Positions 11,462 to 21,275 of a stretch of DNA of 64,000 bases are shown here, piece by piece (within the stretch, counting starts at the first letter, position 1; the number at the start of each line of letters is the position of its first letter). Under the pieces are notes generated by a model, which was given only the letters and a program-made list of their open reading frames with translations, made no database searches and was not told the DNA's origin. Source of the stretch: Pythium myriotylum (lineage: Eukaryota > Oomycota > Peronosporomycetes > Pythiales > Pythiaceae); the NCBI GenBank assembly GCA_023091665.1, contig JALJCQ010000028.1:1-64000 (forward strand). Direction: 5' to 3'. The position numbers and the translations under genes are program-made.

Positions 11462-12319
11462 TTACACAGTTCCGTTCGCCGCAAGAAAGCCACGCGCGAC
11501 GACCTCCTCCGGATCGTCCAGGCTGCGAGACGCGCCGCCAGGAGCCGTGAAACGCACATCGCTCGCCGAGTACTGACACAGCGTACCCGACGGCCCCGCG
11601 CCAACCTCCTTCGGCTCGCCACCACTCGTGGCATCCGACCACGCGCACACCTTGACCTTGTCGCCCTGACTCGACTTGACGTACACGTTCTTGAAGGTGG
11701 CCGTGTCCTTGTTGTTGCGGTTGACCGTGACGACACTGGACTTGGGGTTCACGGCGTACACGTTGGAGAGCACGACGTTGCGCTGCTTGGCGCCGCACGT
11801 GCCGCACGATCGGTAGAGCTTGCCGAAGTCCTGTGCGTAGAAGCCGTCGATGGAGACGGTGCCGAGACCGTTGTGCTGGATGACCTTGTCGTCGGCGTTG
11901 CGCGCGCCGCCGCCGATGACCTTGGTGACGGACGAGGCCGAGCCGCCCTTGACCGACAGCGCGTCCTCGCACACGTCGTCCCACCAGACGTTCTCGATGG
12001 TGCACTCGTGGTCGTCGCAGTGGACGCCTTCCATCTGGTTCTTGCCGATGATGACGTTCTTGAGCGTGGCGCCCTTGCCGAGGATGAACATGGCGTCCTT
12101 GGCGCCGCTTTCTTTCTGGCCCTGGCACGTGATGTCGGATCGCTCGTAGGTCTTCATCTTGCCGTCGAAGACGGCTCCGGGCGCGACGGTGATGGCTCCT
12201 TTGTTGGAGACGGTGCCGGCGCTCTTGGGCCACGCTCCGGTGGGCACGGAGGCGGCTTGCGTTTGGGTGGTGGCGGCGAGCACGGCGACGGAGACGACGG
12301 TGGCGAGGATGCGGGCCAT
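11462..12319 (-). CDS. Secreted pectate lyase, PL3 family, long form (285 aa)
   Basis: This minus-strand copy has the long tail and corresponds in position to the short-form gene at 6645. The start is set at 12319 by the signal peptide, although the frame stays open to 12541. The product is the same as the long form at 4658 apart from Ala in the signal-proximal KSAGTV segment. Confidence 0.94.
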   Translation of the reverse strand: MARILATVVSVAVLAATTQTQAASVPTGAWPKSAGTVSNKGAITVAPGAVFDGKMKTYERSDITCQGQKESGAKDAMFILGKGATLKNVIIGKNQMEGVHCDDHECTIENVWWDDVCEDALSVKGGSASSVTKVIGGGARNADDKVIQHNGLGTVSIDGFYAQDFGKLYRSCGTCGAKQRNVVLSNVYAVNPKSSVVTVNRNNKDTATFKNVYVKSSQGDKVKVCAWSDATSGGEPKEVGAGPSGTLCQYSASDVRFTAPGGASRSLDDPEEVVARGFLAANGTV

Positions 12320-12409
12320 GGTGTTTGGTGGTTTTGTGCTTTTTGTGCTTGTTGGTGGTGTTGTCTTAGGCGTGGTGGTGTTGGTGGTAGAAGTGTTGGT
12401 TGCTGGGGA

Positions 12410-12429
12410 GGAAGCGGATTCCGGAATGA
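12410..12429 (-). promoter_or_regulatory. Oomycete initiator-like core promoter
   Basis: Same string as at 7542, upstream of the minus-strand gene starting at 12319. Confidence 0.5.
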
Positions 12430-14282
12430 GAGACTGCGAGACTCCGTGAACGTTGGAACCACGTTTGGTAGGATGGTCTCGGGGTCGCATGTCCAGATTG
12501 TTGTGATGCGTCTGTTTTCGCGGACCTGAGGTGCTAGCCATCTTGGAGTCGACCCAAGGAAGTCATCGACACCATCCGGTCTAGTATAGTTGCGGGTGAC
12601 GGACATGAATAGCGAGCTGACGACACCGCCTTGTGAATGTGAAGTACTGTTTCGCGGCCGAATTTTTTCGTGTGGGTGAAGATGACTTCAACAGAGTAAT
12701 CCAGAGCTTACTACGTTACCGACAGTGTACTTACTACCTCTCGACAACAAAATGTGGTGTATGTGTTTTCTAGACAACGAAGGGTACCGTATCTGTTGGG
12801 ACAGGGTACTTACCGTATAAGTTGCACTGGTTGTGCTGCAAATCAGCCAGCCCTCCACACAACAGCATCTATACCTGTACAACTACATCTACACAACACA
12901 ACAACACAACGACGGCAACTCGAGGCAGGCACCGGCAGCGCGAGGCAGGCACCGGCAGCGGTCCCTCGCAAACAGAGACAAATCCTCGACCGACTTTACC
13001 GTGCGCGAGTTGCCGAGATCCAGCTGCGTGGTGGTGGGATGGTCCGATTCCTTGAGTTCCTTGAGGAGGTGCGGCCGTCGCCACCTGCCGTGGCTCTTCC
13101 TCGACGCAATCGTGCTGATGTGCGACGAGGCGGTCACCATGGCGTGCTTGCTGGAAAACAGATTCAGCGACCGTGGGTCGGCGCAGCCACCACACACTGG
13201 ACCACGTGATTCATTGCTCGAGTGGCGCGGATCATCTCTTGGACGTGTTGCTTGGTTTTTTTGGGAGCCGTGTGTTTCTCCATCGGGTCTTGGCTTGTGT
13301 GGGCCCGACGGAGGTCTCGTCCTCATCACCCGCAGTGTCCTGTCTTTTCTATCTCCCCTCTTTGATATCTTTGCAGAAGAGGACATCTAGGTGCGAAGAG
13401 AAACCCACGGAGGGCCATATGGCATCACCACCACTGACTACGGTACTGTAGGCGTCGATGTCGGTGCGGTATGGTATGGTGTGTATGTAGTGTTTTATAT
13501 ATTTCTTGTCTTTTGTTTTTCGCTCGGTCCCCAATCGGAGGGAGGTCTCTATCCTCGGGGTACAAATTCTGCCAATGATTGCGGTACTTCAAACATCACA
13601 ACCCATGCGTGCCTACTTCGTCGCGCAATGATCCGTGGAGACCAACTCACTCGAAGGACAGTTCATCTTACACGGGGGAGGGCCTCCATCGGACAAGACT
13701 GGCTAGGAGAACTGATCTCGAAGAAGTGCAACGACAGAGAACCAACAAAGCACCTCGTCTCGTACTCCCGTGCATGTTGTCACCCAGTAGGCATCCTGAA
13801 TGGACGCTCTCTCCTTTTTCGCGATTACAGCACTGAACTAACCACGAAAGGGACTCAACTCTGAACTCGCCCACCCCACGAAAGGTCCATCACGCCTCTT
13901 CGGTTGGTCTATGAAGACAGGAACATGGATGAACGAGGCTCACGGCTCGTCACGACTAAGCAACCAGCAACACGCTGGCCACGGACACGGTTGCGCGAAA
14001 GCAGCTGGTCTCAGCAACGCGTACTTGTTTCTACAGGTTGACAACCGCTGTAAGGAGCATCCCACATCCCCACGCCATACGACAATTCGCTTTCGCGGGC
14101 TTCTCAGATTCATCCAAATCAGGACATCAACAAATGTAGTACGTTGATCGGGCACACGATCTCAACGAAGCCAACTTCGTTGAGCATTCGTCGCATACAT
14201 ACTTTCTACTACCGACGACGGATCGTACGTCGTGACGAACTGATCCTCGGGGAACCGGAAGGATCCCCTGCGTCTCGCAGTC

Positions 14283-14302
14283 TCTCATTCCGGAATCCGC
14301 TT
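14283..14302 (+). promoter_or_regulatory. Oomycete initiator-like core promoter
   Basis: Same element as at 4547. The leader just downstream reads CTCCCCAGC here and CTCCCTAGC in the plus-strand genes at 4658 and 9527. Confidence 0.5.
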
Positions 14303-14394
14303 CCTCCCCAGCAACCAACACTTCTACCACCAACACCACCACGCCTAAGACAACACCACCAACAAGCACAAAAAGCACAAAACCACCAAACACC

Positions 14395-15201
14395 ATGGCC
14401 CGCATCCTCGCCACCGTCGTCTCCGTCGCCGTGCTCGCCGCCACCACCCAAACGCAAGCCGCCTCCGTGCCCACCGGAGCGTGGCCCAAGAGCGCCGGCA
14501 CCGTCTCCAACAAAGGAGCCATCACCGTCGCGCCCGGAGCCGTCTTCGACGGCAAGATGAAGACCTACGAGCGATCCGACATCACGTGCCAGGGCCAGAA
14601 AGAAAGCGGCGCCAAGGACGCCATGTTCATCCTCGGCAAGGGCGCCACGCTCAAGAACGTCATCATCGGCAAGAACCAGATGGAAGGCGTCCACTGCGAC
14701 GACCACGAGTGCACCATCGAGAACGTCTGGTGGGACGACGTGTGCGAGGACGCGCTGTCGGTCAAGGGCGGCTCGGCCTCGTCCGTCACCAAGGTCATCG
14801 GCGGCGGCGCGCGCAACGCCGACGACAAGGTCATCCAGCACAACGGTCTCGGCACCGTCTCCATCGACGGCTTCTACGCGCAGGACTTCGGCAAGCTCTA
14901 CCGATCGTGCGGCACGTGCGGCGCCAAGCAGCGCAACGTCGTGCTCTCCAACGTGTACGCCGTGAACCCCAAGTCCAGTGTCGTCACGGTCAACCGCAAC
15001 AACAAGGACACGGCCACCTTCAAGAACGTGTACGTCAAGTCGAGTCAGGGCGACAAGGTCAAGGTGTGCGCGTGGTCGGATGCCACGAGTGGTGGCGAGC
15101 CGAAGGAGGTTGGCGCGGGGCCGTCGGGTACGCTGTGTCAGTACTCGGCGAGCGATGTGCGTTTCACGGCTCCTGGTGTTGCGACGAACGGGACCGCGTA
15201 A
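14395..15201 (+). CDS. Secreted pectate lyase, PL3 family, short form (268 aa)
   Basis: Intact short-form copy, matching the protein at 6645. Its leader shares a C/T difference with the minus-strand genes, which hints at sequence exchange between inverted copies. It is convergent with the long-form gene at 16312. Confidence 0.95.
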   Translation: MARILATVVSVAVLAATTQTQAASVPTGAWPKSAGTVSNKGAITVAPGAVFDGKMKTYERSDITCQGQKESGAKDAMFILGKGATLKNVIIGKNQMEGVHCDDHECTIENVWWDDVCEDALSVKGGSASSVTKVIGGGARNADDKVIQHNGLGTVSIDGFYAQDFGKLYRSCGTCGAKQRNVVLSNVYAVNPKSSVVTVNRNNKDTATFKNVYVKSSQGDKVKVCAWSDATSGGEPKEVGAGPSGTLCQYSASDVRFTAPGVATNGTA

Positions 15202-16311
15202 GTAGCAGTAGCAGCAGTTGCATCAGCAGCAGCGGTGGCAGTCGCAGCAAGGTATGCTGTAGAGTGTGCATGGTGTGGAGTGTAGCGTGAGAGTATTCGC
15301 ATTTTCGTTTTGGGTAGAACAGCGCCTACTATAATACAAGTGTAACTGGGTTTGAAATGTTGATGACGGTCGAACTAATTGCTGCATCTTATCATCTTCA
15401 AGCGACGCAGTTCTCGGTCGTTGAAAGGTATATTTGGAGGTGACTACCCTATTATCGCCTTCTCAAGCGAAAAGCTATAGGTTGGTGGTCGCGTTTCTTC
15501 CTGGATGCTGTGTGATCTAGTGGGTTCTGTCTCGTTGTGTTTGGTGAACGATGCACTAGCGAACGGATCAATTGGATTCAAGCTTGCCATGGATGATTGG
15601 GATGCGTTTGGCGTCCGCTTCGTCTCATCGGGAGCATCTTGATGTCAGAGAGTAGAGCAGAGCGTATGGTGATTCGTGGAGGTTGCAGTGAGTTGAGCAA
15701 GATGGAAGCAATCATATCCACAGAGAAGCACGGTCAGGAACCTGGAGTTTTGTTTTTGTTTTTTTAGGGATGAGTACGACACTGCAGCCGCCACCAGATT
15801 GTACCGAGTCCGGTAGTATTAGCGTAACGCTGGCTGGGACTGGTGGATATCAGTGTAGAGACTTCGTGTTCGTATGATTCGAACAACGCGACGAAGATGA
15901 GCACCTCGCAAAGTTGATGGGGCTCGACCATAGAGACACGCGACACGACCTAAGCAGGCGTGTTGGTCGGGTCGCAGACCTCGGATCCTTTATACACGTT
16001 GGGACCACACGCACCTGAGATTGGCTGCCCTCAAATTGCACAACACTGGTGGACCAAGAATCTTCTACACTTGCATTGCTTGCATCATTGCTGGACACCA
16101 AACCGGATCACTCGTGGTAAGACGCTAGGATGAGCTCAACCATGCGCGTGTTTTGAACCAAGTGACACTTGTATTCTATTGAACAGCGTTCTACCCCCCA
16201 AAAAACGCAGCAAAAATGCGACCACGTCGACGATACACTACACGCACAGTACGCATACTCTACAGCATCTCCAGCAAGCTAGCTTCGACTACTGTTGCCC
16301 CCGCTTACTGC
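15202..16311. repeat. Convergent spacer, copy 4, inverted orientation
   Basis: Same orientation as copy 3. Its right end (about 16150-16311) is the most divergent part of all four spacers: the C run is only 6 long, followed by AAAAAACGCAGC, and several substitutions flank it. This end has apparently escaped the homogenisation seen elsewhere in the array. Confidence 0.9.
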
Positions 16312-17169
16312 TTACACAGTTCCGTTCGCCGCAAGAAAGCCACGCGCGACGACCTCCTCCGGATCGTCCAGGCTGCGAGACGCGCCGCCAGGAGCCGTGA
16401 AACGCACATCGCTCGCCGAGTACTGACACAGCGTACCCGACGGCCCCGCGCCAACCTCCTTCGGCTCGCCACCACTCGTGGCATCCGACCACGCGCACAC
16501 CTTGACCTTGTCGCCCTGACTCGACTTGACGTACACGTTCTTGAAGGTGGCCGTGTCCTTGTTGTTGCGGTTGACCGTGACGACACTGGACTTGGGGTTC
16601 ACGGCGTACACGTTGGAGAGCACGACGTTGCGCTGCTTGGCGCCGCACGTGCCGCACGATCGGTAGAGCTTGCCGAAGTCCTGTGCGTAGAAGCCGTCGA
16701 TGGAGACGGTGCCGAGACCGTTGTGCTGGATGACCTTGTCGTCGGCGTTGCGCGCGCCGCCGCCGATGACCTTGGTGACGGACGAGGCCGAGCCGCCCTT
16801 GACCGACAGCGCGTCCTCGCACACGTCGTCCCACCAGACGTTCTCGATGGTGCACTCGTGGTCGTCGCAGTGGACGCCTTCCATCTGGTTCTTGCCGATG
16901 ATGACGTTCTTGAGCGTGGCGCCCTTGCCGAGGATGAACATGGCGTCCTTGGCGCCGCTTTCTTTCTGGCCCTGGCACGTGATGTCGGATCGCTCGTAGG
17001 TCTTCATCTTGCCGTCGAAGACGGCTCCGGGCGCGACGGTGATGGCTCCTTTGTTGGAGACGGTGCCGGCGCTCTTGGGCCACGCTCCGGTGGGCACGGA
17101 GGCGGCTTGCGTTTGGGTGGTGGCGGCGAGCACGGCGACGGAGACGACGGTGGCGAGGATGCGGGCCAT
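16312..17169 (-). CDS. Secreted pectate lyase, PL3 family, long form (285 aa), last copy of array
   Basis: Intact long-form copy at the right edge of the array. Its upstream sequence matches the other minus-strand genes only to about 17405, that is 236 bp beyond the start, so it keeps the core promoter but lacks the rest of the 2 kb divergent spacer. If distant upstream elements matter, its expression should differ from that of the other copies. The frame is open upstream to 17505, but the signal peptide fixes the start at 17169. Confidence 0.94.
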   Translation of the reverse strand: MARILATVVSVAVLAATTQTQAASVPTGAWPKSAGTVSNKGAITVAPGAVFDGKMKTYERSDITCQGQKESGAKDAMFILGKGATLKNVIIGKNQMEGVHCDDHECTIENVWWDDVCEDALSVKGGSASSVTKVIGGGARNADDKVIQHNGLGTVSIDGFYAQDFGKLYRSCGTCGAKQRNVVLSNVYAVNPKSSVVTVNRNNKDTATFKNVYVKSSQGDKVKVCAWSDATSGGEPKEVGAGPSGTLCQYSASDVRFTAPGGASRSLDDPEEVVARGFLAANGTV

Positions 17170-17259
17170 GGTGTTTGGTGGTTTTGTGCTTTTTGTGCTT
17201 GTTGGTGGTGTTGTCTTAGGCGTGGTGGTGTTGGTGGTAGAAGTGTTGGTTGCTGGGGA

Positions 17260-17279
17260 GGAAGCGGATTCCGGAATGA
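17260..17279 (-). promoter_or_regulatory. Oomycete initiator-like core promoter
   Basis: Same string as at 7542. It is the only part of the long upstream region retained by the last pectate lyase copy, together with about 125 bp beyond it. Confidence 0.5.
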
Positions 17280-17433
17280 GAGACTGCGAGACTCCGTGAA
17301 CGTTGGAACCACGTTTGGTAGGATGGTCTCGGGGTCGCATGTCCAGATTGTTGTGATGCGTCTGTTTTCGCGGACCTGAGGTGCTAGCCATCTTGGAGTC
17401 GACCCACCCGATGGCTAGAAATCGAAAACTCAC

Positions 17434-17696
17434 CGAGAGCCACCTTGGTCCACATAGCTGATGGCGTCGCAGCGAGTCGCGCTTCCTGCACGCCGAGAAG
17501 ACCAACGCTCATAAGGAACAAGCCGCCGCCACCGCCGACAATGAGCGAGGGCACAGAGCCAGCTCGAACGAAGCCGAAGATACCACCGGTAAAGATGAAG
17601 ATCGAGTACTGGAGTCCACAGTGAGTTCAGTGTGCACGAGGGTATTCCTGCAGTAATGTAGGAGCCTACCGGGATCGTGGCAAGCGAAGAGTACAT
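17434..17696 (-). pseudogene. TMEM14 (UPF0136) family gene, 5' fragment cut by the array edge
   Basis: Joining 17670-17696 to 17434-17608 across a 61-bp GT-AG intron gives a frame starting MYSSLATIP followed by YSIFIFTGGIFGFVRAGSVP and a glycine-rich hydrophobic stretch. The GGIxGxxxAGSVPSL pattern is the N-terminal signature of the TMEM14/UPF0136 family of small multi-pass mitochondrial or ER membrane proteins. A good donor site (GTGAGT) follows at 17433, but about 27 bp into that intron the pectate lyase array begins, so the later exons are missing here. They may lie beyond the left side of the array or be lost. Identification rests on the motif only. Confidence 0.6.
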
Positions 17697-18713
17697 GGTC
17701 GAGCGCGTACAGACAGAAGTAAAGAGTTGTCGGCCTTGGCGAGAATGAGCTGATGAGCTGGAGGTCAGCCGAAATCGAGTCCCGGTGGTCTCTACATGTA
17801 TGGTGACACGACGGGGGAACTCACGCGGTTGAAATGGCGAGTAAGACCATCCACCTGGGATAGGACGAACAGACGCTAGAATGTCCGACCTTTGATCCTA
17901 TGGACAGTCGCGATGTCGTCATCACTCTCCTCTGAAATTGGACTATTACGCCTTCATGGGGTGAGTCATCCACAAAACTGTGGTACTTTTGACGTGGAGA
18001 GCACCTTGCCGCCAGATGCCAACAGAATCGTCGGACGAAACATGAGTCTGTGCATTGTACACGTATCGTAGTATTTGTCGTGGAATTTATTGCAATTACC
18101 ACCGCTTGGATGTGATACCGAGTTCTGGGATGCACCAACACAGGAGTGAAGTTTCCTCAATAACGAATTTTACTCAGCAAAATCTATCCCAGTCGTGATT
18201 ACTCGTGATTATCCGTTACTGTAGCCGGTTCGATGACGCCGGGCGGAGCCCACTGGTGTGCTGCATATGATTGCATGAACAGAAGGATGGGCTATGGAAA
18301 GCTAGACCACAGGAACCGTACAGACTTGTCCTCGTTTCTCGTTCTCCACGGCACTCATTGAGCCATGACAACGTCTTTCCTCGCCGCGCAGTTCGACCCC
18401 GTGTGTGGCAATGTATTGAAATATGTGCAGTCTGGGTGGTTCTGAAACAACTTATGCCTTGGTCTTCAAGCGAGAACGAACCAGATCAGCCGATCGGCAT
18501 CATCGAGTTTTATGGATGCCAATTGCTTACGGCTCAAGCGAGGAGTGAGTCACCCGAAAATGCGGATAGCTCAACCCAGTGATTCATCCGAAGGGGGTTT
18601 CCCAATCGCTATGATGCGTTGTGGTCACCAAAACAAACGACTCGCTCGGATTCCATTGATCATGTCGCCACCAACCTCCGATTCGCAAACTCGTACCAAT
18701 GCTCCTGGTCACA
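17697..18713. other. Intergenic, no gene recognised
   Basis: About 1 kb between the TMEM14 fragment and the alternative oxidase remnant. Several open frames of 65-160 codons exist on both strands, but none shows a recognisable domain, signal peptide or consistent codon use. It probably contains the promoters of both damaged genes. Confidence 0.5.
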
Positions 18714-19659
18714 ATGTCCCGCGCAGCACGCGTCCCCGCATTTCAATCCTCCGTGTCGCTGTTGAGACCGCTTTCACTCACCCGAGCGACCTGGTCGTTC
18801 CGACCAATCGCCAATGCATCTTTATCGACCGAGAAGGCACGATTGGACGCCAAGAACGTCACAGAAGAGCAGCCGATGATCGCCCATTTCACTCAGTCGT
18901 CAACGCGCCACCCGCTGGAGCTCGCCAAGACGTCGTCCAACCTGGTTTGGGAAAACCCTGTCCCTCATGCAGTCTACGACCTCGACGCGATCGGTGACTA
19001 CCGCAGACCCACCATGATCCCAAGAAGATCTACGAAAAGGCGTTGTATTTCATGGTCAAGCTTGTTCACAAGGGCTTTGACATCCTCTCGGGCTACCACG
19101 GCCCGGGCGGGGCCATGACTGAGAAGGACTGGCTCCATCGGTGTCTCTTCCTCGAGACTGTCGCTGGTGTGCCTGGTATGGTCGCGGGAATGGCACGCCA
19201 CTTGCGGTCACTGCGATCCATGCCGTGACTACGGATGGATCCACACGCTGTTGGAGGAGGCGGAGAACGGAAGGATGCACCTCCTCATCTTCATGAACAT
19301 GAAACAGCCTGGCGTACTCTTCCGCCTGCTCGTTCTCGAAGCGCAAGGGGTGTTTTTCAACGCATTCTTCGTCTTGTATCTCATTTCGCCGCGTACTTGC
19401 CACCATATTGTTGGGCACCTCGAGGAAGAAGCCGTCAAGACGTACACGGGGCTGCTCAAGGATATTGAGGACGGCCACCTCAAAGAGTGGCAGCACACCG
19501 GCGATTGCGCGCAGCTACTACAAGCTGCCGCCGGACGCCCTCGTCTACGACATGATCAAGTGCATCGGTGCAGACGAGGCCAATCATCGCGATGTGAACC
19601 ACACGTTGGCGGGTCTTGACCAAGACAAGGGCGTAAGCCCGTTTGTGGGCAAGCACTAA
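18714..19659 (+). pseudogene. AOX: Mitochondrial alternative oxidase, three frameshifts
   Basis: The product would be the ubiquinol oxidase of the inner mitochondrial membrane that bypasses complexes III and IV. The N-terminus (MSRAARVPAFQSS...) is an arginine- and serine-rich mitochondrial presequence. The family core is present but spread over three frames, with shifts near 19000, 19225 and 19495. In order one sees [60 protein letters not shown] and [18 protein letters not shown], so all di-iron glutamate and histidine motifs are retained. The gene ends at VGKH and a TAA. Intact motifs suggest either very recent damage or sequence errors. Confidence is high for the family and moderate for pseudogene status. 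Confidence 0.8.
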
Positions 19660-19731
19660 AGTTTCAGGCAGAACCCTCAGCTCTAGATGAACATCAATCT
19701 TGACTTGTTCTGAATTGATTTGATACTGCTT

Positions 19732-21161
19732 TTATTCACTCGGTTTTGCTGGTGGCGTCTCGACGAGCACCACAGCGCTGTCAACGATTGCCCTGATGTC
19801 GTCTTTCTCTAGGATTGGTTCGTTATTGCGCGCTGATAGGTTATCCTCCTGATACTCAGTAGCTCGATCCACCAGACCCTTCACAAGCCCTTCATCCAGT
19901 TCGAGGGACGATGCGTCTGGTAGCGCGAATCGTTGTGAGACGTAGCGAAGCCAGGCAGCGACTGACTGGCCTTGGAACCCGCTGCCGGTCGTAAGGCGGT
20001 CAGCGACCCGCTCAAGTTTGTCACGAAGCTCGTCGAAGAATTCGTCGCCTTCGTTCTCTTCAGCCAGCTTCGCGTAGTGATCAAAGACGAATGGGAGGAA
20101 GGCCGAGGCAACTTGGGCATGTGGTAGGTCCGACACTCCGCCCATGGAGACGGCAATCGCTTGGATCACACCACACCCAGACGAGCTCGCGGACAGTCCG
20201 CTCGCAAGACTGGCCAGTGCGAGAGGCTCTCGGAACGCTACGTCCTTCAAGTTGACTTTGCCTTCGATCAGAGGCTGAGCAAATGCCGTGGTGACGAGAT
20301 CAATGCCCTGGAGAGCCACTTTCTCAGCCTCAACATCGCCACAACCTAGAAGGTACGACTCAATGCACTGGCCCAACGCGGATAACGCGCCTTGAACTGT
20401 CTGATGAAGAGGTACCGTAAGCGCGAGCATAGGATCGACTATGACAGCTTCAGCTGTAATAGGTGTCGAGACGAGAGGCTGCTTGATTTCTCCTTCCTCG
20501 TCCAGTACGAGCGCTTGCGTCGACAGCTCTGCGCCGGACCCACCGACCGTCGGAACCAGAATATGTGGAGCAGCCGGCTCTAGATCACCGCTCACTTTTC
20601 CCTACGAGTTGCAACACGTATCAGTCTCCTAGACCAAACAAACTCCCTATCAACCTCCAAAAGGGTCCGGACCTGGACATACGCCTCGGCCGACTCGCCG
20701 TTCGTGAGTACGAGTGCAATGGCTCTCGCCATGTCCATCGTGCTCCCGCCACCGAACGCGAGCACGCCGTCCGCGCCAACGCGCAGTGCGGTCGCGACGC
20801 CGTCGTCGATGTCGCTCAGCGTCGCGCAGTCTCGCTTGAGCGTGTACTGGAAGCACGGGATGCCCGCCTGCATGAGCAAGAACTCGATGTACTGCGTGCG
20901 GCTCGCGGCGCCCGCGTCTCGATCGCGCACGACCAGCATCTTGTGGATGCCGCTCGCGCGCGCGATGGCGCCCACGTGGTCGGCGGCGGTCTTGGCGCCG
21001 AACACGACGCGGTACGGCTGGCCGCTCGCGCTCAGCTGCCGCTCTTTTGCATCGAACCGCAGCGTCAACGGACCGGCGGGCACGGAGCTGAGGCTTCTGC
21101 AGTGGTGCAGCGGCAGCTGGTGCGCGCTCTGGACGCGCAGCAAGCGCGAGACGAGCGCCAT
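19732..21161 (-). CDS. Iron-type alcohol dehydrogenase homologue, probable mitochondrial, metal ligands mostly lost
   Basis: Two exons (20673-21161 and 19732-20601) with a 71-bp intron give 452 residues. The start has a mitochondrial-type presequence (MALVSRLLRVQSAH...). The NAD(P)-binding motif FGGGSTMDMA and the segment PHILVPTVGGSGAELS place it in the iron-containing alcohol dehydrogenase family. Compared with the family (FucO pattern GMDALTHAxE and GxVHAxAHxxGG...LPHG), the Asp and His of the first motif are Ser237 and Gln241, and the His of the second is Gln310. The nearby active-site His is Val314, and only the last ligand, His324, remains. It may use no metal, or it may no longer be a dehydrogenase. 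The substrate is unknown. Confidence 0.85.
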
Positions 21162-21275
21162 CTATCTCACTCGGATTGAGGAGCTTCTGAGGAGCTCTCG
21201 GCGGCCACACACAAACTACAAGAAAACCGGTGGATACCGATTTCACACGTCACATATTTGCAAATAGAGGGATTA

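Larger units (their letters stand above)
12320..14394. promoter_or_regulatory. Divergent promoter spacer, copy 3
   Basis: Same orientation as the copies at 2586 and 7452, although the adjacent convergent spacers differ in orientation. I noticed very few differences from copy 2, for example one base near 13394. No gene is called. Confidence 0.75.
1..17405. repeat. Tandem array of inverted pectate lyase gene pairs, period about 4.87 kb
   Basis: Equivalent codons in the plus-strand genes lie at 25, 4886, 9755 and 14623, giving periods of 4861, 4869 and 4868 bp. Each unit contains a plus-strand gene, a convergent spacer of about 1.1 kb, a minus-strand gene and a divergent spacer of 2.07 kb. Inverted gene arms are about 0.93 kb because roughly 130 bp of promoter and leader are shared as well. 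The array starts before the window. Its right edge is near 17405, where the sequence shared by the other copies (ending gtcgaccca) stops and unrelated DNA begins. Units 2 and 3 are almost identical, which implies recent duplication or continuing homogenisation. Confidence 0.95.

Noticed and set aside
11312..12529. 405-codon plus-strand frame opposite a pectate lyase, and similar antisense frames in the other copies
   Set aside because: The translation is repetitive Val/Asp/Gly/Arg with no domain; it follows from the codon bias of the sense gene.
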